64,000 nt of DNA. Origin: Halanaerobium salsuginis (GTDB taxonomy: Bacteria; Bacillota; Halanaerobiia; Halanaerobiales; Halanaerobiaceae). The position numbers were made by a program, and so were the translations under genes. The notes under the pieces were generated by a model that worked only from the letters and a program-made list of their open reading frames with translations, had not been told where the DNA came from and ran no database searches. Positions 44,584 through 53,638 of this stretch are shown here, one piece after another; the first letter of the stretch is position 1, and every line of letters begins with the position of its first letter. The stretch covers positions 62,001 through 126,000 of the forward strand of contig NZ_FOTI01000003.1 in the NCBI RefSeq assembly GCF_900114545.1. The letters are read 5' to 3'.

Positions 44584-45852
44584 ATGGCAAAACATTATGA
44601 AATGTGGGAAAAACTGGGCCTTGACTTAGAAAAACATGATCAATTTTTAAATCCAGTTCCAGAATTATTTACTGAAATATTTATTAAACAAGATAACCGA
44701 CCAGAAGGTATGGACTATTATGATTTTGTAGTTGGAGATATTCATGGAGTAAGAGTTAAAGAATTAGTTGCAGAAAAAGATAAAGGGAATCCAGTTATTT
44801 CTTCTTTTTGTGCTTTTGTACCAGATGAATTAATCATAGCTGCTGGTGGGGCAAGTATTGGGCTATGTGCTGGAGCTCAATTTCCTATTCCAAGAGCTGA
44901 ATTAGAATTACCAAATGATATCTGCCCTTTAATTAAATCATCAGTTGGTTTTAAATTAGAAAGAGTTTGTCCTTATTTTGAAGTATCAGATTTTGTAGTT
45001 GGTGAAACAACTTGTGATGGTAAAAAGAAAGCCTGGGAATTTTTAAATGAACATATTTCTACTTATGTAATGGAATTACCTAACACTAAATCTGCATCTG
45101 GCCATCAACTTTGGCAGTCAGAAATTGAAAGGTTTAAACTTGAAATAGAGGAGCGTAGCGGCCGTAAAATAACTACTGAAAAATTAGCTGAAGCAATTAA
45201 GTTAGTTAATAAAAAAAGATCTGTATTAGAAAGGCTTTATAATACCAGAAAAGCTAATCCGGCTCCAATTAGTGGTAGAGACACTCTTCTAATAACACAA
45301 TTAGCTTTTTTTGATGATCCAGCTAGATTCATTGAAAAAACAGAAAAACTTTGTGAAGAATTAGAAGCAAGAATAGCCAATAAACAAGGCGTTGTCAATT
45401 CTGAAGCACCTCGTATTTTGATTGCTGGAACACCAATGCCATTACCAAGTTGGAAATTACATTCTATTATTGAGTCTAATGGTGGTGTAGTAGTTTGTGA
45501 AGAAACTTGTACAGGAACTAGATATTTTGAGTCTAAAGTAGCAGAAAATGGACAAAATTTGGCTGAACAATTAGTTAACTTATCAGAGCGTGCAATGAAT
45601 ATCAATTGTGCCTGCTTTACTCCAAATGAAGCTAGAGTTGATGATATTTTGCGACTTGCTAATGAATATAATGTTGATGGAGTTATTTACTATAATTTGC
45701 AATTTTGTCAGACATATAATATGGAATACAATAAAGTTGCAGATGCTTTAAAAAAGGCTGATATTCCTGTTACTCAAATTGAAAGTGATTTTAGTGAAAA
45801 TGATAGTGGACAATTAAATACTAGGATTCAAGCATTTTTGGAGATGCTGTAG
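44584..45852 (+). CDS. Double-cubane-cluster-type reductase (HgdB/2-hydroxyacyl-CoA dehydratase D-like), copy 1
   Basis: The 422-residue protein of the COG1775 fold has two cluster-binding lobes. Conserved cysteine contexts in order: SSFCAFVPDE, NDICPLIKSS, RVCPYFEVSD, TTCDGKKKAW, VCEETCTGTRY, NINCACFTPN and LQFCQTYNMEY. The CPLIKSS-CPYF-CDGKKK set and a second CEETC lobe are the pattern of stand-alone double-cubane proteins, which receive low-potential electrons from an ATP-dependent activase. One activase gene lies at 52877. The substrate is not known. The start is ATG behind ACAGGAGTG. It heads a same-strand series of redox and transport genes. Confidence 0.82.
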   Translation: MAKHYEMWEKLGLDLEKHDQFLNPVPELFTEIFIKQDNRPEGMDYYDFVVGDIHGVRVKELVAEKDKGNPVISSFCAFVPDELIIAAGGASIGLCAGAQFPIPRAELELPNDICPLIKSSVGFKLERVCPYFEVSDFVVGETTCDGKKKAWEFLNEHISTYVMELPNTKSASGHQLWQSEIERFKLEIEERSGRKITTEKLAEAIKLVNKKRSVLERLYNTRKANPAPISGRDTLLITQLAFFDDPARFIEKTEKLCEELEARIANKQGVVNSEAPRILIAGTPMPLPSWKLHSIIESNGGVVVCEETCTGTRYFESKVAENGQNLAEQLVNLSERAMNINCACFTPNEARVDDILRLANEYNVDGVIYYNLQFCQTYNMEYNKVADALKKADIPVTQIESDFSENDSGQLNTRIQAFLEML

Positions 45853-45891
45853 TATATTATAATTATATAAGATATAAATATGGAGGTAAAT

Positions 45892-46473
45892 ATGAATAAT
45901 AAATCGTTGGCATTGACTATGGCTGCTCTTGGAATTGTAGTTAATCTTGTTTTAGGAACTACTGTAGCAATGCTTAAAATACCACTTCTGTTTCTAGATA
46001 CAGTAGGAACTATTTTTGTGGCAGCAGTATTGGGACCTGTATATGGAGCCATGGCGGGTGGCTTAACAAATTTAATTCAAGGAATGATTACAAATCCAGG
46101 AGATATTCCATTTGCTCTAGTTAATATTGTAATTGGAATTGTAGTAGGCTTAATTGCAAGGAAATATGGATTTAATTATTTAGTAGCGTTTTTAACAGGT
46201 TTGATTTTGGCAGTTATAGCTCCTTTAATTGGTACTCCTATTGTAGTCTGGTTATTTGGTGGAGTAACCGGAGGAGGAATTGACTTTGTTTTTGCCTGGT
46301 TATTGCATTCTACACAAAATATTTTTCAAGCTGCCTTTCTTTCTAGAATTACAGGTAACTTAGTTGATAAAGTAGCTAGCTGTTTATTAGTAGCTTTTTT
46401 AATTAAATATTTAGCAGATGATATTATTCGCCGCTTTGGCGATTTAAAGCAGAATAAGATTGATGGTAACTAA
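45892..46473 (+). CDS. ECF transporter S-component-like membrane protein
   Basis: The 193-residue protein has five to six hydrophobic helices. The first two (ALTMAALGIVVNLVLGTTVA, FLDTVGTIFVAAVLGPVYG) and the following GGLTNLIQGMI resemble substrate-binding S-components of ECF vitamin/cofactor transporters. No dedicated T or A components lie nearby, so it would have to share an energising module elsewhere. ATG 45892 is chosen over 45880 because TATGGAGGT sits at 45879-45887. It overlaps the next gene by one base. The ligand is unknown; this S-component and the next gene occur together in Clostridioides difficile (CD3073/CD3072 type). Confidence 0.72.
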   Translation: MNNKSLALTMAALGIVVNLVLGTTVAMLKIPLLFLDTVGTIFVAAVLGPVYGAMAGGLTNLIQGMITNPGDIPFALVNIVIGIVVGLIARKYGFNYLVAFLTGLILAVIAPLIGTPIVVWLFGGVTGGGIDFVFAWLLHSTQNIFQAAFLSRITGNLVDKVASCLLVAFLIKYLADDIIRRFGDLKQNKIDGN

Positions 46474-47012
46474 TGGAAAGAAGCAAAAAGATTGTATTAA
46501 TTGCTCATTGTATTTTAAATATTAATTCTAAAGTATCTGGACTTGCCAAAACTAACTTAGAAATGAAGTCAGTTATTCGCTTATTATTAGAAAAAGATCT
46601 TGGTATTATTCAATTACCTTGTCCTGAATTAACAATATATGGTAGCAGGCGCTGGGGGCATGTTAAGGAACAATTCGCAACTCCATACTATCGAAAACAT
46701 TGCCGAGAAATATTTAACCCTTATTTAGAACAAATAATTGACTATCAGGCTGCTGGTTATGAAATCATTGCTTTAATTGGGGTTGAAGGGAGTCCGAGTT
46801 GTGGAGTTAATAAAACTTGTTCAGCTTGCTGGCAGGGTGAAGTGACTGATCTTAAACCAGTTGAGCTCGCGAGTTTAGAAATGATTGCTGAATCTGGTAT
46901 ATTTATTGAAGAAATAAAAAAAGTATTAAAAGAAAAAGAAATAAAGCTTCCTTTAATAGCAATTGATGAAGAAAAACCTGGTTTAACTAAAAGAAAAATT
47001 AAAAACTTATAA
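46473..47012 (+). CDS. TudS-related putative desulfidase (CD3072 type)
   Basis: The 179-residue protein is related to the DUF523/TudS thiouracil desulfidases, which use a [4Fe-4S] cluster held by three cysteines to remove sulfur. Candidate ligands are Cys in LIAHCILNINSKVSG, LPCPELTIYGSRRWG and the cluster EGSPSCGVNKTCSACW. The start ATG shares one base with the stop of the ECF gene (TAATG), so the two are coupled. The pairing suggests uptake of a sulfur- (or selenium-) containing compound followed by chalcogen removal. The substrate is inference only. Confidence 0.75.
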   Translation: MERSKKIVLIAHCILNINSKVSGLAKTNLEMKSVIRLLLEKDLGIIQLPCPELTIYGSRRWGHVKEQFATPYYRKHCREIFNPYLEQIIDYQAAGYEIIALIGVEGSPSCGVNKTCSACWQGEVTDLKPVELASLEMIAESGIFIEEIKKVLKEKEIKLPLIAIDEEKPGLTKRKIKNL

Positions 47013-47037
47013 ATAAAAAATATTAATTGGAGGAATT

Positions 47038-47502
47038 ATGGTGAATAACAAACAAGAGGAATTAGTTAAAGAAGCTAGAAAAAGAGCAGAAGATTATTTC
47101 AGAAGAGGGGATTTTTATTGTTCTGAATCTGTTTTAACAACAATTAATGAGTTATTAGGAGAAGAAGTTGATCCAGAAATTGTTAAACTAGCTTCTGGAT
47201 TTCCGATTGGAATAGGTAAGTCAAAGTGTTTATGTGGAGCAGTTAGTGGTGGTGTTATGGCACTTGGTTTGAAATATGGCAGAACTAAGCCAGGAGCAGT
47301 AATGCCGGAAAAATGTTTTCCTGCCAATGCAGCTTTACATGATTATATAAAAGATACTTATGGATCTACATGTTGTCGGGTATTAACTAAAGATTTTGAT
47401 GAATTTGGCAGTCCAGAAAGAGCAGCTCATTGCATTCAAATCTCAGGTGAAGTTGCTGCCTGGGTAATGAAGCGCTTTATTGAGGATGGTGTTATTGAGT
47501 AA
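47038..47502 (+). CDS. C-GCAxxG-C-C family redox-active protein
   Basis: The 154-residue protein carries the family cysteine pattern. Cys in DFYCSESVL is followed by KCLCGAVSGGVMALGLKYGR (the C-GCAxxG element), CFPANA, TCCRVL and a final HCIQIS. Proteins of this family are often exported or redox-linked, with unknown substrates. No signal peptide is present here, so it is probably cytoplasmic. ATG start with TTGGAGGA upstream, 25 bases after the desulfidase-like gene. Its thiol-rich nature fits the sulfur/selenium theme of the neighbourhood. Confidence 0.8.
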   Translation: MVNNKQEELVKEARKRAEDYFRRGDFYCSESVLTTINELLGEEVDPEIVKLASGFPIGIGKSKCLCGAVSGGVMALGLKYGRTKPGAVMPEKCFPANAALHDYIKDTYGSTCCRVLTKDFDEFGSPERAAHCIQISGEVAAWVMKRFIEDGVIE

Positions 47503-47554
47503 TTTAATTAACTAAAATATATTAAATTAGTTACTAAAAAGGGGGAATTTAAGT

Positions 47555-48517
47555 ATGAAAAACTTAATTAGAAAAACGCCTATTCCAATTGCTGGTTTAA
47601 TGCTTGGTTTAGCAGGACTCGGGAACTTAGTAGTAGGACATGGAATTTACTACCGTTATTTAGCTGGATTATTATCATTTTTGATTACTATACTTTTAAT
47701 TATAAGGCTTTTTATGAGTAAAGATACTCTTAAAAGTGAATTTGATAATCCAATTGTTGCAAGTGTTACTCCAACCTTTTTTATGGGATTAATGATTCTA
47801 GCCACTTATTTAAAGGAAATTATTCCATCATTAGCAATTTATATCTGGTATTTTGCTATTATACTACATATAAGCTGGATTTTATGGTTTACTATCCGTT
47901 TTATATTTAATTTTAAGCTTAAGCAAGTTTTTCCCAGCTTTTTCATTGTCTATGTTGGTTTGGTAGTAGCAAGTGTAACTGCACCAGTATTTAATAATTT
48001 AAAACTAGGTCAATTTATATTTTATTTTGGTTTTGTTGCTTATTTAATACTTTTACCAGTGGTTATTTATCGAGTTTTATTTTTTAAAAATATTAAAAGT
48101 CCTGCTTTACCAACTATTACAATTTTTACTGCTCCAGCAGCTCTTTGCTTGGCTGGTTATCTTAGTTCTTTTTCAGAAAATAATTTTACACTGACTGCTG
48201 TACTTACCTTATTAACTATAGTTATGTTGCTCGGGGTTACAATTTATCTGCCCAGGATGATTAAAATTGGTTTTTATCCGAGCTTTTCTGCTTTTACTTT
48301 CCCTTATGTAATAAGTGCAATAGGGTTAAAGATGTCAGCAAAATTTTGGCAGAATAAATTTGGCTTTAATTGGTTTAAATATTTGGCTGGAATAACTGAA
48401 ATTTTAGCTATTGGATTAGTTCTATTTGTTTTACTAGCTTATATTAATTTCTTTCATAAAAGCTACCAGTATTTAAAAAATGGTCTACCTAATAAACAGA
48501 AAGTAGTTAGTAATTAA
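47555..48517 (+). CDS. TDT/TehA family membrane transporter
   Basis: The 320-residue protein has about nine to ten transmembrane helices (PIPIAGLMLGLAGLGNLV, FLITILLIIRLFM, and onward to LVLFVLLAYINFF). It resembles the tellurite-resistance/dicarboxylate transporter family, which also includes sulfite and anion channels. The start is ATG behind AAAAGGGGGAA. The ligand is uncertain. In context an anion of sulfur or selenium is plausible, but small carboxylates are equally possible. Confidence 0.75.
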   Translation: MKNLIRKTPIPIAGLMLGLAGLGNLVVGHGIYYRYLAGLLSFLITILLIIRLFMSKDTLKSEFDNPIVASVTPTFFMGLMILATYLKEIIPSLAIYIWYFAIILHISWILWFTIRFIFNFKLKQVFPSFFIVYVGLVVASVTAPVFNNLKLGQFIFYFGFVAYLILLPVVIYRVLFFKNIKSPALPTITIFTAPAALCLAGYLSSFSENNFTLTAVLTLLTIVMLLGVTIYLPRMIKIGFYPSFSAFTFPYVISAIGLKMSAKFWQNKFGFNWFKYLAGITEILAIGLVLFVLLAYINFFHKSYQYLKNGLPNKQKVVSN

Positions 48518-48637
48518 AAAAGAATAACTTATTAATTTTTAAAAGATAATTTTAAGTCTTTTTTATCTTGTATACTAGACTAGAGTTAATAATTAACTTT
48601 GTTTTAGTTATTATAAAAATCTAAGGAGATGTTAAAA

Positions 48638-49210
48638 ATGAAAGAAGTAGATGCTAGAGGACTTACTTGTCCCAAACCAGTTATAATGACAAAAAAGGCT
48701 CTATCTGAGGAAGAACAACTATTAGTTTTAGTAGATAATGAAGTTGCTGCTAATAATGTTGCAAAATTGGCTAAAAAAATGGGCTGTCAAGTAACTACAT
48801 TGGCGGAAAAAGGTAATTATAAGTTGACTATTAAACAGGTAGATAACTTAGACGCAAGCGAATCTAGAGCAGCTAGTATTGGTAAAACATATTTTATTAC
48901 TTCTAATTTACTTGGTGAAGGTGAATCAGAATTGGGCGAAATATTGATGAAGGGCTTTATTAGTACTTTATTAGAAATTGATCCCTTACCAGTTAAAATA
49001 ATTTTTATGAATAGTGGAGTTAAAATACCAACACTTAATAAAGCTGCATTAGAAAGTCTAGAAATACTGGCAGATAAAGGTGTAGAAATTTTATCTTGTG
49101 GAACATGTCTTGACTACTATGGATTAACAGAAAAATTAAAAATAGGAAATATTAGTAATATGTATGAGATTCTTGCGTCCTTAAATTCAGAAGATATAGT
49201 TAAAATATAG
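48638..49210 (+). CDS. yedF: YedF, selenium-metabolism sulfurtransferase-like protein
   Basis: The 190-residue two-domain protein has an N-terminal TusA-like domain (1-70) with the active Cys11 in DARGLTCPKPV. A C-terminal DsrE-like domain (about 85-190) has FMNSGVKI and ILSCGTCLDYYGL. YedF of this length is found almost only in selenium-using bacteria and is thought to handle selenium or persulfide. ATG 48638 is chosen because CTAAGGAGAT lies upstream and covers the in-frame ATG at 48629. It stands near selA-selD and the double-cubane genes. Confidence 0.88.
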   Translation: MKEVDARGLTCPKPVIMTKKALSEEEQLLVLVDNEVAANNVAKLAKKMGCQVTTLAEKGNYKLTIKQVDNLDASESRAASIGKTYFITSNLLGEGESELGEILMKGFISTLLEIDPLPVKIIFMNSGVKIPTLNKAALESLEILADKGVEILSCGTCLDYYGLTEKLKIGNISNMYEILASLNSEDIVKI

Positions 49211-49304
49211 TTAATTAGTAAATTATTAATTATAAACTCATTTTATATATAATTTAATAGTTATTTTACAGCAAAGAAAAATGTAATATAAGGAGGTGAA
49301 AAGT

Positions 49305-50465
49305 ATAACTAGTTTAAATGATTACTTTGCCCAACTACATATCGAAGATTTAAATGATTATGGTCCCATAGCTATCAAAAATTTAAAAGAAAATGAACAA
49401 AAAAATATTGTTGGTATTTATTGTGTATTTACCCCAACCGAGCTTATTTCAGCTGCTAATGCAATTCCAGTTAGCTTATGCAGCAAAAATGGATCTACAA
49501 TTCCAGATGCTGAGAAATATTTACCTCGCAATTTGTGTCCTCTTATTAAATCAAGTTATGGCTATGCAATAACTGATAAATGTCCTTATTTTCATTTTTC
49601 TGACTTGATAGTAGGAGAAATAACTTGTGATGGTAAAAAAAAGATGTATGAGTATTTAAATGAATTAAAACCTGTTCATGTAATGCAGCTGCCCCAAATG
49701 AATTCTCATGAGATTTATTTTGAGTTTTGGAAGCAAGAAATGATTAGGTTAAAAAAGAGGTTAGAAAAAGAATTTAACGTTCAGATAAACAATCAAAAAT
49801 TAGCTGCTGAAATTAAACTCAAAAATTCTGAAAGATTAGTTTTAAAAGAACTTTATCAATTGCAAAAACTAACTCCACCTCCGTTATTTGGATCTGAAGT
49901 TTTAAGATTATTAAACTTATCTCAGTTTACCTTTGATAAGCAGGTTGCCAATAATCGAACTAGAAAAGCTATAGATAAAATAAAACAATTATACCAAAAT
50001 GGAGATAAAAGAATTTCAGATTCTGCCCCCAGAATTTTAATTACTGGATGTCCAATGGGAAACTCTACTGAGAAAATTGTTAAATTAGTTGAAAAAAATG
50101 GTGGTGTAGTAGTTTGCTTTGAAAATTGTACTGGAATAAAAGATAAAGAAGATTTAGTTTTAGAAAATTGTGATCCAATTGAAGCTCTGACACAAAAATA
50201 TTTAAATATTCCATGCTCTTGTATGAGTCCTAATGATAATAGATTTGAGCTATTAATTAAAATTATTACTGAATATCAAATAGATGGAGTAATTGATATG
50301 GTTCTTCAAGCATGCCATACTTATAATGTTGAAACACTTAGAATGAAAGAATTTGTGAATATTGATAAAGAAATTCCATATATGAGTCTAGAAACAGATT
50401 ATTCTTCAGCTGACATTGAACAACTAAAAACAAGAATATCAGCTTTTTTAGAAATGATGTATTGA
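49305..50465 (+). CDS. Double-cubane-cluster-type reductase (HgdB-like), copy 2
   Basis: The 386-residue paralogue of the gene at 44584 has the same ordered cysteine contexts: GIYCVFTPTE, RNLCPLIKSS, DKCPYFHFSD, ITCDGKKKMY, VCFENCTGIKD, IPCSCMSPND and LQACHTYNVE. It also has an extra Cys in ITGCPMGN, where copy 1 has AGTPMP. The frame's only canonical start, GTG 49296, overlaps the ribosome-binding site AGGAGGTG (49291-49298). Initiation therefore more likely occurs at ATA 49305. The copies diverge widely outside the cluster motifs, so they probably act on different substrates or form a heteromer. Confidence 0.8.
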   Translation: MTSLNDYFAQLHIEDLNDYGPIAIKNLKENEQKNIVGIYCVFTPTELISAANAIPVSLCSKNGSTIPDAEKYLPRNLCPLIKSSYGYAITDKCPYFHFSDLIVGEITCDGKKKMYEYLNELKPVHVMQLPQMNSHEIYFEFWKQEMIRLKKRLEKEFNVQINNQKLAAEIKLKNSERLVLKELYQLQKLTPPPLFGSEVLRLLNLSQFTFDKQVANNRTRKAIDKIKQLYQNGDKRISDSAPRILITGCPMGNSTEKIVKLVEKNGGVVVCFENCTGIKDKEDLVLENCDPIEALTQKYLNIPCSCMSPNDNRFELLIKIITEYQIDGVIDMVLQACHTYNVETLRMKEFVNIDKEIPYMSLETDYSSADIEQLKTRISAFLEMMY

Positions 50466-50541
50466 TTTAAGTTAATTATAGTTTTAAATCATTTTAAGGT
50501 TAGTCCATTTCTATTTGGAGAATAAATTGGAGAGGATATTT

Positions 50542-51309
50542 TTGATAAAAATAGAAAATCTAAAAGTTATTTTTGGTGAACTTAATGTTTTAAAAAATAT
50601 TTCACTTAATATAAATAAAGGCGAAGTCATTGCTTTAATTGGTCCTTCTGGGGCAGGTAAATCAACTCTTTTAAGATGCATAAATTTTTTAACTAAACCA
50701 ACTGCAGGCAGGATTATAGTTGATGGATTTGTTTTTGATTCAGAAAAATATACTAAACAAGATATTTTAAAACTTCGCAAAAAAACTGCTATGGTTTTTC
50801 AAAATTATAATTTACTTAAAAACAAAACTGCTCTTGAAAATATCATGGAACCATTAATTATTGTGCAAAAGAAGCAGAAAAAAGAAGCGGAAAAAACAGC
50901 CAGTAACTTGCTTGCAAAGGTTGGCTTAATTGATAAAAGAGATTCATATCCAAAAGAATTATCAGGGGGCCAGCAGCAGAGAGTTGGTATTGCTCGTGCG
51001 ATGGCAGTTAATGCTCAGGTTATTCTTTTTGATGAGCCTACTTCTTCTTTAGATCCAGAATTGGTTGGAGAAGTTCTAAGTGTAATTAAACAATTAACTT
51101 TAGAAGATAATAAAACTATGCTAATTGCAACTCATGAGATGAAATTCGCTCGAGAAGTTGCTGATAAAATTATATTTTTAGAGAGTGGCCATATTGGTAG
51201 CATAGGAACTCCAGACCAAATTTTTCAGAACTGTAAAAATAGGCGAATAAGAAAATTTGTGAGCCAGATAGCTGATATAGAATATGAGGTGGGGCTTGAT
51301 GAATTTTGA
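50542..51309 (+). CDS. Polar amino acid ABC transporter ATPase
   Basis: Energises amino-acid uptake. Walker A GPSGAGKSTLLRC, Q-loop MVFQNYNLLKN, signature LSGGQQQRVGIARA and Walker B VILFDEPTSSLDPE, as in GlnQ-type ATPases. The start TTG 50542 is chosen since GGAGAGGA lies just before it; an earlier TTG at 50515 has no suitable site. The length of 255 residues is normal. It overlaps the permease gene by 11 bases. The substrate cannot be read from the ATPase. Confidence 0.9.
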   Translation: MIKIENLKVIFGELNVLKNISLNINKGEVIALIGPSGAGKSTLLRCINFLTKPTAGRIIVDGFVFDSEKYTKQDILKLRKKTAMVFQNYNLLKNKTALENIMEPLIIVQKKQKKEAEKTASNLLAKVGLIDKRDSYPKELSGGQQQRVGIARAMAVNAQVILFDEPTSSLDPELVGEVLSVIKQLTLEDNKTMLIATHEMKFAREVADKIIFLESGHIGSIGTPDQIFQNCKNRRIRKFVSQIADIEYEVGLDEF

Positions 51310-51958
51310 TCTGCAATGGTTTTTTAATTTGTTTTCTATTGTTCTACCTGGTTTGCGTATTACATTGGCAATATCTATTATTTCTTTAGTTTTTACTTTA
51401 ATATTATCTATTTTGATAGCAATTACCAGATATTATAAAGTGTGGGGATTGAATTTATTCTGGAAAGGATACATAACTTTTTTTCGCGCTACTCCACTTG
51501 TGGCACAGCTATTTATCCTTTATTTTGGCTTGCCAAGCATAATAACTTCTCTAAAATCAATGACAGCATTTCAAGCTACTGTGATAGCTCTTACTTTAAA
51601 TACAGCTTCTTTCATGGCAGAAGATTTAAGGGCAGCTCTTGAATCAGTAGATATTGGCCAACTTGAAGCATGTTATGCAATGGGAATGACAAAATATCAA
51701 ACAATGAAACGTGTCGTACTACCGCAAGCTTTAGAGACAGCATTACCGTCAATTGGTAATCGTTTTATTGGTATTATTAAGGGTTCTGCTTTAGGTTTTA
51801 CAGTTGGTCTGGCTGATATTATGGCTAAAGCAAAAATTGAAGCAGCTTTAAGTCTACGCTTTTTTGAGGCCTACTTATGTGTAACATTAATTTACTTAGT
51901 ATTAGTTTGTGTAGTTGAACATATTGAAGCACGGGTACAAAAAAAATTAAAGATATAA
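51299..51958 (+). CDS. Polar amino acid ABC transporter permease
   Basis: The 219-residue HisM/GlnP-type permease has about five helices. It has the conserved FFRATPLVAQLFILYFGLP region and the ATPase-docking EAA loop, EACYAMGMTKYQTMKRVVLPQAL. ATG 51299 lies six bases after GAGGTGG and overlaps the ATPase stop. Together with the binding protein at 51998 it forms a complete importer. It would function as a homodimer, as there is no second permease gene. Confidence 0.9.
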   Translation: MNFDLQWFFNLFSIVLPGLRITLAISIISLVFTLILSILIAITRYYKVWGLNLFWKGYITFFRATPLVAQLFILYFGLPSIITSLKSMTAFQATVIALTLNTASFMAEDLRAALESVDIGQLEACYAMGMTKYQTMKRVVLPQALETALPSIGNRFIGIIKGSALGFTVGLADIMAKAKIEAALSLRFFEAYLCVTLIYLVLVCVVEHIEARVQKKLKI

Positions 51959-51997
51959 TAAAAAATTTGTAAACTATCTAAAAAGGAGAAATATAAA

Positions 51998-52837
51998 ATG
52001 AAAAAATCTAAATTTTTATTTATAATGCTATTAATTGTGGGGGTAAGTATTTTAACTACTGGTTGTAACAAAGAGTCTGCTCAAGGAGAAATAAATTCTG
52101 CTTCAGATAAGATAACCAAGATTGTTGTAGCTTCAGGTTCATCTTCTATACCAAATAGTTATATTGAAAATGGTGAGCACAAAGGGCATGAAGTTGATAT
52201 TTGGAATGCTATTGCTAAAAAAACTGGTTTAAAAGTAGAGTTTATAACAGGTGAGTTTAATACTTTATTTGGTTATCTTGACTCTGGTAAAGCAGATACA
52301 GTAGGTAATACAATTACAATTAATGAAAAAAGAAAAGAGAAATATAATTTCTCGGAGCCATATGCCTATATTCCAGAGAAAGTAGTTGTCCATAGTGACC
52401 GATCAGATATAACAAAATTGAAAGATATTTCTGGTATGAATTGTGGTTTTTCTGCTGGTTCTAATGGAGGTAATTTATTTGAAGAAATTGCTAAAGAACA
52501 AGGGATTGAAATAAATATGATAGCCTATGATAGCTCTGAATTACTATGGTCAGCTTTTAGACAGGGAAAGGTTGATGCAATGATTTTAGCTGGAGCAGAA
52601 GCTGCTTATAAAATAAAAAATGATTTACTTGATGCAAGAATGGTAGAAGAAAATATAGCGGTTGGTGAAAAAGCATATCCTTTTGTTAAAAATAATGAAA
52701 GATCTGAAAAACTGAGAGCGATTGTCACAAAATCAATTCAGGAGATGAAGGAAGATGGTGAATTGGCTCAAATATACCAAAATTGGTATGGGGTTGATTT
52801 TAGTTCAAAACCAGCAGATGCTAAAATAGCTAATTAA
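51998..52837 (+). CDS. Amino acid ABC transporter substrate-binding lipoprotein
   Basis: The 279-residue family 3 solute-binding protein has a lipoprotein signal peptide with lipobox LTTG-C at Cys23. The mature part has SSSIPNSYIENGEHKGHEVD, GELDTL-like GKADTVGNTITI and FRQGKVDAMILAG. The ligand is unknown. The location beside yedF and sel genes would fit cystine, cysteine or selenocystine; the proximity of prd genes also makes proline conceivable. ATG start with AAAAGGAGAA upstream. Confidence 0.88.
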   Translation: MKKSKFLFIMLLIVGVSILTTGCNKESAQGEINSASDKITKIVVASGSSSIPNSYIENGEHKGHEVDIWNAIAKKTGLKVEFITGEFNTLFGYLDSGKADTVGNTITINEKRKEKYNFSEPYAYIPEKVVVHSDRSDITKLKDISGMNCGFSAGSNGGNLFEEIAKEQGIEINMIAYDSSELLWSAFRQGKVDAMILAGAEAAYKIKNDLLDARMVEENIAVGEKAYPFVKNNERSEKLRAIVTKSIQEMKEDGELAQIYQNWYGVDFSSKPADAKIAN

Positions 52838-52876
52838 GGTATAGAAATTTATTTAATATTAGGAGGAGTTAACAAT

Positions 52877-53638
52877 ATGTATTCCCTTGGAATTGATATT
52901 GGTTCTGTAGCTACTAAAGCAGTGCTTTTCGATGGAGATATTGTAGATAGAGTTATCCTGCCAACTGGCTGGAGCCCTAGACAAGCGGGAAAAGATGCTG
53001 TGATAGAATTATTAAAAAAGAATGGAATAAATCAAGTTAATAAAATAGTTGTAACTGGTTATGGTAGAATTGCCGTTGATTTTGCAGATAAAGTAGTTAC
53101 CGAAATAACCTGTCATGGGAAGGGAGCTTATGTTCTTAATAATAAAGTTAGAACTATAATTGATATCGGGGGTCAAGACAGTAAAGGAATTAATATTAAC
53201 AAGCATGGCAAAGTGATTGACTTTATTATGAATGATAAATGTGCAGCTGGGACTGGAAAGTTTTTAGAAGTAACTATTAATTCTCTTGGAGAAGATATTA
53301 CTGAGATTGATGAATTAACTAGAAAGGCTGTTGCTGAAAAAATAAATAGTATGTGTACTGTTTTTGCTGAATCAGAAGTTGTTAGTTTATTGGCTCAAGG
53401 CGCTGATAAAGCAAATATTATTATGGGGATTATAGATTCAATAGCAGCTAGAACAGTTTCGTTGCTTAATAAGATAAATATAACTGATGAAGTTTTGTTT
53501 ACTGGAGGACTGGCAAATAGTTCACAGATAACAAATCAATTAACCAAAGTATTACAAAAAAAAGTAAAGACAGATACAAATTCTCAATTTGCTGGAGCCA
53601 TTGGAGCAGCGATCATTGGTTGGGAAGAACTTCAGTAG
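52877..53638 (+). CDS. ATP-dependent activase (HgdC/BadF-type) for the double-cubane reductases
   Basis: The 253-residue ASKHA-fold ATPase forms a homodimer bridged by one [4Fe-4S] cluster and donates electrons at low potential. Seen: phosphate loop LGIDIGSVATKAVLF, IDIGGQDSKGI, the cluster cysteines in NDKCAAGTGKFLE and SMCTVFAESEVVSLLAQG, and the adenosine motif LFTGGLANS. It is the only activase in the window while there are two candidate partners (44584 and 49305). ATG start with AGGAGGAG upstream. It lies 39 bases after the ABC binding protein and is the last gene before selA. Confidence 0.88.
   Translation: MYSLGIDIGSVATKAVLFDGDIVDRVILPTGWSPRQAGKDAVIELLKKNGINQVNKIVVTGYGRIAVDFADKVVTEITCHGKGAYVLNNKVRTIIDIGGQDSKGININKHGKVIDFIMNDKCAAGTGKFLEVTINSLGEDITEIDELTRKAVAEKINSMCTVFAESEVVSLLAQGADKANIIMGIIDSIAARTVSLLNKINITDEVLFTGGLANSSQITNQLTKVLQKKVKTDTNSQFAGAIGAAIIGWEELQ

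Noticed and set aside
45237-45605. Minus-strand gene inside the first double-cubane reductase
   Set aside because: It lies antisense to a strongly conserved coding frame, with no ribosome-binding site or recognisable protein.
47555-48517. Exfoliative toxin label sometimes attached to TDT-family transporters
   Set aside because: The sequence is a plain multi-helix membrane transporter with no protease or toxin features.
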